From assembly GCF_030652515.1 (NCBI RefSeq), contig NZ_JAUSAR010000069.1, positions 1 through 54,390 on the forward strand: a stretch of 54,390 nt of DNA, read 5' to 3'. Below, piece after piece: positions 47,524 through 54,390 of this stretch. The notes beneath the pieces are model-generated. The model saw only the letters and a program-made list of their open reading frames with translations, was not told where the DNA came from and did no database searches. Source of the stretch: Aquabacterium sp. Its GTDB lineage: Bacteria; Pseudomonadota; Gammaproteobacteria; Burkholderiales; Burkholderiaceae_C. Position 1 is the stretch's first letter. Each line of letters opens with the position of its first letter. A program made the translations under genes and the position numbers.

Positions 47524-48357
47524 ATGAGCCAGCCCACCATCGTCTTCTCGCACGCCAACAGTTTCCCGGCCAGCACCTACCGCGAGTTGTTCGAGGCCTG
47601 GCGCGCGGCCGGCTACGCGGTCCATGCCCTCGAAAAATTCGGCCACGACCCGCGCTACCCCGTCACCGCCGACTGGCCGCACCTGGTGCGCCAGCTCAAG
47701 GACTTCATCGACCATGAGGTGGGCCACCCCGTCTACCTGGTCGGACACTCCCTGGGCGGCTACCTGAGCATGATGCTGGCCAGCCGCCACCCCGAGCTGG
47801 CCCGGGGCGTGGTCGTGCTCGACTCGCCCTTGCTGCACGGCTGGCGCGCCTGGGGCCTCAAGCTGGTCAAGCAACTCGGCGTGGTCGATCGCGTCATGCC
47901 CTCTGGCGTGGCCGCTCAGCGCTGCCACGAGTGGCCCACATTGGAGGCCGTGCGCGAGCACTTCATCGCCAAGCCCAAGTTCGCCGCCTTCCACCCCGGC
48001 GTGTTCGACGCCTACGTGCAGCACGGCACCGAGCACCACCCCAGCGTCAGCCGCCGCCTCAGCTTCAAGCGTGAGATCGAATCGCGCATCTACAAAAGCA
48101 TGCCGGTGAACCTGGTGCAGGAGTTCCGGCGCAGTCCCCCGGCCTGCCCCATGGCCTTCATCGGCGGCACGCGCTCCAAAGAGCTCAAGGCTGTCCAGCT
48201 CAGTGGGATTCGCCGCGTGGTCGGCTCGGCCAACATGTCGTGGATCGCGGGCACACACCTGTATCCTTTCGAGCAGCCGCAGGCCACCGTGGCCGAAGTG
48301 CTGCGCTGGCTGACCCACTTCCAGACCCCGTCCGCCCCCGACATCCCGACGCGATGA
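47524..48357 (+). CDS. Alpha/beta hydrolase
   Basis: 277 aa. FSHANSFPASTYRELF gives the oxyanion-side motif, G74-H-S76-L-G-G is the nucleophile elbow with Ser76, the acid is probably Asp in VVLDSPL and the catalytic His lies in AGTHLYPFEQP. The HANSFPA start is typical of a proteobacterial esterase/lipase-like subgroup of unknown substrate. Its stop overlaps the start of the AraC gene by ATGA, so hydrolase and regulator are one unit. No signal peptide, so cytoplasmic. Confidence 0.88.
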   Translation: MSQPTIVFSHANSFPASTYRELFEAWRAAGYAVHALEKFGHDPRYPVTADWPHLVRQLKDFIDHEVGHPVYLVGHSLGGYLSMMLASRHPELARGVVVLDSPLLHGWRAWGLKLVKQLGVVDRVMPSGVAAQRCHEWPTLEAVREHFIAKPKFAAFHPGVFDAYVQHGTEHHPSVSRRLSFKREIESRIYKSMPVNLVQEFRRSPPACPMAFIGGTRSKELKAVQLSGIRRVVGSANMSWIAGTHLYPFEQPQATVAEVLRWLTHFQTPSAPDIPTR

Positions 48358-49430
48358 CCGCACCTGCCCCCGTCGAGCCGCCCATCCCCTTTGTCACCGT
48401 GACCAACTGGGTGCGCGCGGCCAACCTGTGCGGCATCGACATCGGCCGCATCTTCGAGGAAGAAGGCGTCGACACCAGCAACCTGCACCCCGAGACCGCC
48501 GTCATCCAACGCGAGACCATGCAACGCGTCATGCAGCGCTGTGTCGACGAGACGCGCGCCATGGGCCGGGGCCAGCACTTTCCACTCGTGCTCGGCGAGA
48601 CCTTCGCCTTCGAGTACATGTCGGACATCGAGACCTTCATCACCACCAGCCCGACCCTGCGCGAAGCTGCGCGCTCGCTGGAGTGGATCCCGCCGCTGCT
48701 CAACCCCTACATGCAGATCTCGCTGGCCGAGCATGGCAGCGAAGCGCGCATGTCGGTGGCCTTCAACCACCCCGTGGCCTCGCCCGACACCACTTGGCAT
48801 TTCACCGAAGGCGTGTTCGCCAGCCTGCTCAAGTTCACCCGCATGCTGCTGGGCGGACAACAGCTGTTTGGCCGCATCACCCTGCAGCACGCGCCCCACC
48901 AGGACCGCGCCGCCTGCGAAGCCTTCTTCCATGTGCCCATCTCGTATTCAGAGCCGGTCAGCGCCATGTGGTTCGACCGGGCTCTGCTGGACCTGCCCTT
49001 GCGCGGCGGCTTTCCCCAGTTGCACGAACAGGCCGCGCAGCGCGTGGTCCAGCAGGTGGCCCAACGCGCCGAGCAGCAACAGCAAGATGTCGGCGCCCTC
49101 GACCAGGCGGGCAACCTGGTCCACCAGATCGAACGTGCGCTGGCGCAAAAGCCCCGCCTGCTGGGCCTGGGCCTGGAGGCGCTGGCCGAAGAACTCCACC
49201 TTCACGCCCGCACCCTGCAACGCCGCCTGCGCGACATCGGTGACAGCCACTCCGGCATCCAGGCCCGGGTGCGCTACGGACTGGCGCGCCAATGGCTGCA
49301 AGACCCCGCCTTGCCCATCGAAGACATCAGCGACCGCCTGGGTTTTTCTGATCGACGCAGCTTCACGCAAGCCTTCACGCGCTGGTCGGGCGTCACCCCC
49401 AGCCAGTACCGCCGCAGCCCCGGCCCATGA
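48354..49430 (+). CDS. AraC-family regulator with arabinose-binding-type N-terminal domain
   Basis: 358 aa. N-terminal domain (about 20-205) of the Arabinose_bd/OruR-like type used by regulators of lipid, cholesterol-like or amino acid catabolism (ANLCGIDIGRIFEEEGV, then FAFEYMSDIETFI). C-terminal AraC double HTH (about 265-352: LEALAEELHLHARTLQRRL and IEDISDRLGFSDRRSFTQAFTRWSG). ATG 48354 overlaps the hydrolase stop. The 152 bp downstream up to the PF10118 genes are the likely target region, as regulators of this kind usually act on adjacent lipid-related genes. Confidence 0.9.
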   Translation: MTAPAPVEPPIPFVTVTNWVRAANLCGIDIGRIFEEEGVDTSNLHPETAVIQRETMQRVMQRCVDETRAMGRGQHFPLVLGETFAFEYMSDIETFITTSPTLREAARSLEWIPPLLNPYMQISLAEHGSEARMSVAFNHPVASPDTTWHFTEGVFASLLKFTRMLLGGQQLFGRITLQHAPHQDRAACEAFFHVPISYSEPVSAMWFDRALLDLPLRGGFPQLHEQAAQRVVQQVAQRAEQQQQDVGALDQAGNLVHQIERALAQKPRLLGLGLEALAEELHLHARTLQRRLRDIGDSHSGIQARVRYGLARQWLQDPALPIEDISDRLGFSDRRSFTQAFTRWSGVTPSQYRRSPGP

Positions 49431-49582
49431 CGGCAAACCCGGGTGTTTTCCCTAGGCTCAAGCTGTCGCGAAAATTACCCTGCTGTCGTTGCACGCCATA
49501 GCCCCGCTGGCGCCAACTGCCTAAAGTTCATTCATCGGAAAGCCTGTGCCCAGTGCGCAACCCCCTGCCGAGGAGACCCCAC

Positions 49583-50464
49583 ATGAACCCCACAAAAATG
49601 ACCCCGCCACCCATCATCCCGCGTGAAAAGCTGGATTTCGGGCTGGACGGCGACATCCCCAAGTACTGGCTGAACGGCGACCCGTTCAAGACCCGTTTCT
49701 TCGACGCCCTGTCCACCCTCTTCCCGGTGGGCGAGCGTTTCTTCATCACCTGCGTGCGCGATTTCAAAGACCGCACCACCGACCCCAAGGTGTTGCAGGA
49801 CATCAAGGACTTCACGCGCCAGGAAGGCCAGCACGGCATCGTCCACACGCGCTACAACGACCGCCTGAAAGCCCAGGGCATCGGCGTCGATGCAATCCTG
49901 GCGGGCCAGGAAAAGCGCTTGTTCGGCATCATCCGCAAGCACACCTCGCGTGAGTTCACGTTGGGCATCACGGCCGCGGCCGAGCACATCACCGCCATCA
50001 TGGCCGACTGCTTTGTGGAGCGCCCCCAGATCTTCGAAGGGGCCGACGACCGCATCCGCGCGCTCTACGTTTGGCACGCCATGGAAGAGATGGAGCACAA
50101 GGCCGTGGCCTTCGACGTGCTGCAGAACATCGCCAAAAGCAGCTACCGCAACCGCGTTGGCTCCATGCTGCTGGTGACCCTGCTCTTCCCCTTCCATGTC
50201 TTCCGCATCATGAAGCACATGCTCGAGGTCGATGGTTTCAGCCGCTGGCAGCGCACCAAGATCTGGGCCCAAGGCCTGTGGTGGCTGTACAAACCGGGCG
50301 GCCTGTTCTCGCCCATGGTCGGCAAGTACTTCAGCTACCTCAAGCCCAGCTTCCACCCGTGGCAAGACCCCGTCGTGCCCAGCTACGACAACTGGCTGCG
50401 CATCCTGAAGGAAACCGGCGACCCCATCCTGGCGGGCAACCGCCTGCACGGCACCCACGCCTGA
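49583..50464 (+). CDS. PF10118 predicted metal-dependent hydrolase, copy 1
   Basis: 293 aa. Conserved PREKLDFGLDGDIPKYW start, then a pattern of Glu and His that looks like a helical di-metal site: Glu51 (GERFF), Glu81-x-x-His84 (RQEGQH), Glu134-His135 (AAAEH), and His165-x-x-Glu168-Glu169-x-Glu171-His172 (HAMEEMEH). A hydrophobic stretch (about 192-212) may associate with membrane. Family function is unproved despite the label; I infer a ferritin-like di-iron enzyme acting on lipids. AGGAGA precedes ATG 49583. First of three tandem paralogues. Confidence 0.88.
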   Translation: MNPTKMTPPPIIPREKLDFGLDGDIPKYWLNGDPFKTRFFDALSTLFPVGERFFITCVRDFKDRTTDPKVLQDIKDFTRQEGQHGIVHTRYNDRLKAQGIGVDAILAGQEKRLFGIIRKHTSREFTLGITAAAEHITAIMADCFVERPQIFEGADDRIRALYVWHAMEEMEHKAVAFDVLQNIAKSSYRNRVGSMLLVTLLFPFHVFRIMKHMLEVDGFSRWQRTKIWAQGLWWLYKPGGLFSPMVGKYFSYLKPSFHPWQDPVVPSYDNWLRILKETGDPILAGNRLHGTHA

Positions 50465-50474
50465 GGACACCTCC

Positions 50475-51344
50475 ATGCACCCGCACAACCCCATCGTTCC
50501 GCGCGAGAAACTCGACTTCGGCCTGGAAGGCGACATCCCCAAGTACTGGTTCGGCGGCCACCCCTTCAAGACGCGCTTCTTCGACGCCATGTCGACCATC
50601 TTCCCCGAGGGCGAGCGCTTCTTCATCTCCTGCGTGCGTGATTTCCGCGACCAGGTCAGCGACCCGATGCTGCGCGAAGAGATCAAGCACTTCATCCGCC
50701 AGGAAGGCCAGCACGGCATCGTGCACAGCCAGTACAACGAACGCCTCAAGACGCAGGGCATCGACGTGGACAAGCTCGAAGGCATCCAGCGCGGCTTGAT
50801 CGAGTGGATGCGCAAGTACCTGCCCAAGAAGCACACCCTGGCCAGCACCGCCGCCGCAGAGCACATGACCTCGATCATGGCGCACAGCTTCTTCGCGCGC
50901 AAAGACGTCATGGCCGCCGCCGACCCGCGCATGCGCGCCATGTACGCCTGGCACGCCATGGAAGAGATCGAGCACAAGGCCGTGGCTTTCGATGTGATGC
51001 AGAAGATCGCCAAGGTCTGGTACCCGCGCCGCGTGGTGACCATGGTCGAAGTCACCCTGGGCTTCACCATCAACGCCATGCTCAGCACACGTTACATGCT
51101 CAAGGTCGATGGGTTCAGCCGTTGGCAGCGCACCAAGCTGTGGGCGCAGGGCCTGTGGTGGTTGTACAAGCCGGGCACCGGCCTGTTCATGGCCATGCTC
51201 GGTCAATACCTCCACTACTACAAGCCCGGCTTCCACCCCTGGCAGCAAGGTGAAATGAGCAGCTACAAGCTCTGGCTCGACACCTTCAACCAGACCGGCG
51301 ACCCGATCCTGGCCGGCGAGGTGTTGCACGCCGCAGCCGCCTGA
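50475..51344 (+). CDS. PF10118 predicted metal-dependent hydrolase, copy 2
   Basis: 289 aa, the same architecture as copy 1 and 10 bp behind it, with GAGG at the right distance before ATG. The metal-ligand pattern is complete: RQEGQH, AAAEH, HAMEEIEHKAVAFD. By eye about 60-65 percent of residues match copy 1, mostly in the N-terminal half and around the ligand motifs; the middle segment (LEGIQRGLIEWMRKYLP) is the most divergent, so substrates may differ. Confidence 0.88.
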   Translation: MHPHNPIVPREKLDFGLEGDIPKYWFGGHPFKTRFFDAMSTIFPEGERFFISCVRDFRDQVSDPMLREEIKHFIRQEGQHGIVHSQYNERLKTQGIDVDKLEGIQRGLIEWMRKYLPKKHTLASTAAAEHMTSIMAHSFFARKDVMAAADPRMRAMYAWHAMEEIEHKAVAFDVMQKIAKVWYPRRVVTMVEVTLGFTINAMLSTRYMLKVDGFSRWQRTKLWAQGLWWLYKPGTGLFMAMLGQYLHYYKPGFHPWQQGEMSSYKLWLDTFNQTGDPILAGEVLHAAAA

Positions 51345-51405
51345 TCACACTGGAGGCCTCCCACGGCGGGCCTCAAGTTTCTCAGCCAGCGGCCGATATG
51401 GCCGT

Positions 51406-52326
51406 ATGACCGTCCTGCGCACCACCGACGCTCCCGCCCACCCGGCCAGCCCCACAGCGGCCGTGCCGATCGTGCCGCGCGAGCACCTCGATTTCGGCCT
51501 GGACGGTGACATCCCCCGCCACTGGTTCGGCGGCGACCCGTTCAAGACGCGCTTTTTCGACGCCATGTCCACCCTCTTCCCCGAGGGCGAGCGCTTCTTC
51601 ATCACCTGCGTGCGCGATTTCCGCGACCAGGTCACCAACCCCGAACACCTGCAGGCCATCAAGGATTTCACCCGGCAGGAGGCCCAGCACAGCATGGTGC
51701 ATTCGGCCTTCAACCGGCGCCTGGCCGATCAAGGCATCAAGGTCGACCGCATCCTCGCCAACCAGCGCCACTTCCTGTTCGACGTCACCCGCCAACGCCT
51801 GTCACGCCAGCAAACCCTGGCCATCACCGCGGCCTCCGAGCACCTCACGGCCATCATGGCCCAAGGCTGGTTCGAGCGCCACGACCTCTTCCTGGACGCC
51901 GATCCCCGCGTGCGCGCCATGTACGCCTGGCACGCCGTCGAAGAAGTCGAGCACAAAGGCGTCGCCTACGACGTCATGCAACAAGTCGCCCAGGTGGGTT
52001 ACCTGCGGCGCGTGCTCGCACTCCTGCAGGTCAGCATCAACTTCCCGATGTTCGTGTTCCAGATCATGGGCCACATGCTCAAGGTCGATGGCTTCAGCCG
52101 CACGCAACGCCTCAAGCTGTGGGCCAAAGGCCTGTGGTGGTTGTACGGCCCCGGCGGCATGATGGCCGACATCATCCGCCCCTACCTGGCCTGGTACAAA
52201 CCGGGCTTCCATCCCTGGGATTCGGGCATGCTGCCCAGCTACACCCTGTGGGCCGACACACTCAAACGCACCGGCGACGTGATCGCTGCCGGCGATGCCC
52301 TGACAACAGCACCACCTCGACGTTGA
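51406..52326 (+). CDS. PF10118 predicted metal-dependent hydrolase, copy 3
   Basis: 306 aa. Shares the PREHLDFGLDGDIPRHW start and the ligand pattern, with small changes: RQEAQH, AASEH and HAVEEVEHKGVAYD. It has an N-terminal extension of about 10-15 residues (Ala/Pro-rich) and a slightly longer gap upstream (61 bp) that contains CGGCC-GATAT-GGCCG, a perfect 5+5 palindrome immediately before the start. No good ribosome-binding site precedes ATG 51406. Ends 8 bp from the convergent lipase-chaperone-like gene. Confidence 0.87.
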   Translation: MTVLRTTDAPAHPASPTAAVPIVPREHLDFGLDGDIPRHWFGGDPFKTRFFDAMSTLFPEGERFFITCVRDFRDQVTNPEHLQAIKDFTRQEAQHSMVHSAFNRRLADQGIKVDRILANQRHFLFDVTRQRLSRQQTLAITAASEHLTAIMAQGWFERHDLFLDADPRVRAMYAWHAVEEVEHKGVAYDVMQQVAQVGYLRRVLALLQVSINFPMFVFQIMGHMLKVDGFSRTQRLKLWAKGLWWLYGPGGMMADIIRPYLAWYKPGFHPWDSGMLPSYTLWADTLKRTGDVIAAGDALTTAPPRR

Positions 52327-52334
52327 CCGCCCCG

Positions 52335-53147
52335 TCAGGGCAACTGCAGATCCCGCTCAAGCCGGGCCGCTTCTGGCCCACTGAAATTTTGCTGCAAGTA
52401 CTGGCGGATGCGGATCAAGCGCTGGCCTTCATCCAGTGAAGCGTCCTGCGTCAGGTGGGTCCACTCCAGCCGAGCCTTGTCCGCGCGTGCGCGCCAATCG
52501 TCACGAGGCGCTGATGCCGCCGAGGCCACCAAGCCCGCCGATGCAGGCGCCCGGGACAGCACATCGTCCAGACTGGACGCCGCCGGTTGACGGGGGCTGG
52601 CCACCAGGCTGGCAATGCGCCGTTGCAAGGCGGCCTCGTCTTCGCCAAAAAACGCCTCGGCCCAATCAGCGCCTAAAAATTGCCGACGCACCTTGTGCTG
52701 CTCGTTCAAGGTGGCCTGCCAGCCTTTCGGCTCCGAGCCGTTGAACGGACGCTGCCAATCGTGGTTCTGCAGACGCGCATAGCGGTCCCAGATGGCCAGC
52801 ACCTGAACGCTGTTGGCCTGCCCCAGGTCCGCCAAGGCGTCTTGCTCCAAGGTCGCGCGCACCTCCACCATGGTCACCCCCTTGCCCAGGGGCAGGTAGC
52901 TGTCAAACCGTTCGCGCAAGGCACGCCCCGGCACCAGCTTGCCACCCAGCACCGACCACGCCTTGGGCGACCAGCCGCCAGCCGGCCGCACGACAGTCCC
53001 TCTGGCCGCCGGTGGCTGCGGCTCCAAGCCCGCAGCAACTTGAGGCACCGCAGACTTGCCCGCCGCCACGTCGGGACCTTGCCCCTGCTCGTACCACCAG
53101 ACCAGCACCCCGGCGATGGCCAGGACCAGCAGCGCACGCTTGACCAT
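52335..53147 (-). CDS. Lipase chaperone (Lif)-like protein
   Basis: 270 aa. N-terminal membrane anchor (about 4-19), a Pro/Ala-rich linker, then a motif R78-E-R-F81-D82-S-Y-L at the place of the Lif signature RxxFDYxLSA (Tyr is Ser here), followed by RRQFLGADWAEAFFGEDEAALQRR and the C-terminal RLIRIRQYLQQNFSGPEAARL, which resemble the helical arms of lipase-specific foldases. Such proteins fold secreted lipases in the periplasm. It is shorter than usual (about 300-350 aa) and no lipase gene lies in the window. It starts 7 bp after pgk on the same strand. Confidence 0.62.
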   Translation of the reverse strand: MVKRALLVLAIAGVLVWWYEQGQGPDVAAGKSAVPQVAAGLEPQPPAARGTVVRPAGGWSPKAWSVLGGKLVPGRALRERFDSYLPLGKGVTMVEVRATLEQDALADLGQANSVQVLAIWDRYARLQNHDWQRPFNGSEPKGWQATLNEQHKVRRQFLGADWAEAFFGEDEAALQRRIASLVASPRQPAASSLDDVLSRAPASAGLVASAASAPRDDWRARADKARLEWTHLTQDASLDEGQRLIRIRQYLQQNFSGPEAARLERDLQLP

Positions 53148-53153
53148 GGCCGG

Positions 53154-54377
53154 TCAGCCTGCCGCGCGCTTTTGCAGGATCTCGAACGCCGGCAAGGTCT
53201 TGCCTTCCAGCACCTCCAGGAAAGCGCCGCCACCGGTCGAGATGTAGCCCACGTCTTTCTCGATGCCGTACTTGGCAATCGCCGCCAAGGTGTCGCCACC
53301 ACCGGCAATGCTGAAGGCGCTGGACTCGGCAATCGCCTTGGCGATCGTCCTGGTGCCATTTTCAAAAGCGGCGACCTCAAACACACCCACCGGGCCATTC
53401 CACACCACCGTGCCTGCGGACTTCAACTGGGCCGCCAGCTTGTCGGCCGTCTTCGGCCCGATGTCGAGAATCATGTCGTCATCGGCCACATCGGTGGCGG
53501 CCTTCACCACAGGCTTGGCCGCAGCCAGGAACGCGCCAAAATCGAACTTGCCGCTGGGCACGCCCTCGGCCACCACCACGTCCTCAGGAATCGGCACCTC
53601 GGCACCCCGCACTTTCATCGCCGCAATCACCGCCGCGGCCGCGGGCACCAGGTCGCGCTCCACCAGCGATTTTCCCACGTTCAAACCAGCGGCCAGCATG
53701 AACGTGTTGGCAATGCCGCCCCCCACGATCAGTCCGTCCACATTCTTGGACAGCGCCTCCAGAATCGTCAGCTTGCTCGACACCTTCGAGCCCGCCACGA
53801 TGGCCACCAGCGGCCGCTTGGGCGCTGCCAGAGCTTTGTTCAGCGCGTCAATCTCGGCGGATAACAGCGGGCCAGCGCACGCCACCTTGGCGTACTGAGC
53901 GATGCCATAAGTGGTGCCCTCGGCGCGGTGCGCCGTGCCAAAAGCATCGTTCACGAAGATGTCGCACAGCGCGGCCAGCTTGCGCGCCAACTCTTCGCTG
54001 TTCTTCTTCTCGCCCTTGTTCAGGCGGCAGTTCTCCAGCAGCACCACATCGCCATGCGCCACGGTGACACCATCCACCCAGTTGGACACCAGCTTGACTT
54101 CACGGCCCAGCAACTCGCCCAGGCGCTTGGCCACGGGTGCCAGCGAATCGGCCAGCTTGAACTCGCCCTCCGTCGGGCGCCCCAGGTGCGACGTCACCAT
54201 CACGGCCGCGCCCGCCTTCAACGCCAGCTCGATCGCCGGCACCGAGGCACGCACGCGCGTGTCTTCGGTGATGTTGCCGGCATCGTCTTGCGGCACGTTC
54301 AGATCGGCGCGGATGAACACGCGCTGGCCAGCCACCTTGCCTTGGGCCACGAGGTCTTCAAATCGGAGGATGTTCAT
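53154..54377 (-). CDS. pgk: Phosphoglycerate kinase
   Basis: 407 aa. [69 protein letters not shown] and the C-terminal GGGDTLAAI and [14 protein letters not shown] are all classical PGK motifs. It transfers phosphate from 1,3-bisphosphoglycerate to ADP. ATG 54377 lies 13 bp from the window edge. The usual downstream neighbour pyk is replaced by a lipase-chaperone-like gene. Confidence 0.97.
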   Translation of the reverse strand: MNILRFEDLVAQGKVAGQRVFIRADLNVPQDDAGNITEDTRVRASVPAIELALKAGAAVMVTSHLGRPTEGEFKLADSLAPVAKRLGELLGREVKLVSNWVDGVTVAHGDVVLLENCRLNKGEKKNSEELARKLAALCDIFVNDAFGTAHRAEGTTYGIAQYAKVACAGPLLSAEIDALNKALAAPKRPLVAIVAGSKVSSKLTILEALSKNVDGLIVGGGIANTFMLAAGLNVGKSLVERDLVPAAAAVIAAMKVRGAEVPIPEDVVVAEGVPSGKFDFGAFLAAAKPVVKAATDVADDDMILDIGPKTADKLAAQLKSAGTVVWNGPVGVFEVAAFENGTRTIAKAIAESSAFSIAGGGDTLAAIAKYGIEKDVGYISTGGGAFLEVLEGKTLPAFEILQKRAAG

Positions 54378-54390
54378 GATGGTGAAATGG

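Overview
The window reads as chromosome of a high-GC betaproteobacterium of the order Burkholderiales (Comamonadaceae or Sphaerotilaceae-like). The evidence is uniformly GC-rich coding sequence, System II cytochrome c maturation (ResB/CcsA), cytochrome c4, the glycolysis/purine neighbours pgk, pyk, fba and purC all on the minus strand, and Burkholderiales-type families (PF10118 proteins, DUF4347 giant proteins). I see no rRNA, tRNA, IS element, CRISPR array or prophage.

Layout. 0-5.3 kb: the glycolate oxidase genes glcE and glcF (cut by the window edge), a Nit-type amidase, a TonB-dependent receptor and two small proteins. 5.3-12.8 kb: a minus-strand cytochrome c block of cytochrome c4, resB, ccsA, a Crp/Fnr regulator starting inside the ccsA stop, and a large diheme cytochrome with a palindromic site upstream. 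12.8-17.9 kb: engB, a 670-bp non-coding stretch full of nested inverted repeats, purC, a DUF481 protein, a glutathione transferase and fba. 18.2-20.8 kb: a six-TM hybrid histidine kinase converging on a FeeM/NodA-like N-acyl transferase.

21.0-38.7 kb is the most unusual part. Seven plus-strand genes are packed end to end: a GAF-HlyD adaptor, a PqqD/M50-protease/HlyD fusion, a shortened SecA-like motor, an RND-type adaptor, a giant (about 2240 aa) DUF4347/cadherin/VCBS protein with an LEPR-XLL-like N-terminus and a C-terminal membrane segment, an HPt-containing hybrid kinase, and a response regulator with a degenerate GGDEF and an intact EAL domain. I infer a dedicated export and anchoring system for one giant surface or envelope protein, coupled to c-di-GMP turnover.

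38.7-45.9 kb is a lipid or polyketide-like cluster: acyl carrier protein, zinc-type MDR dehydrogenase, an intact KAS III, SDR, acyl-CoA/ACP ligase, a KAS III homologue that has lost all three catalytic residues, and a divergent BAHD-type acyltransferase. 45.9-54.4 kb holds pyk, an alpha/beta hydrolase coupled to an AraC regulator, three tandem PF10118 paralogues, a lipase-chaperone-like protein and pgk. The order pgk-pyk-fba-purC, usually compact in this order of bacteria, is here split by two large blocks, so the 18-46 kb and 47-53 kb segments look like accessory insertions into a conserved backbone.
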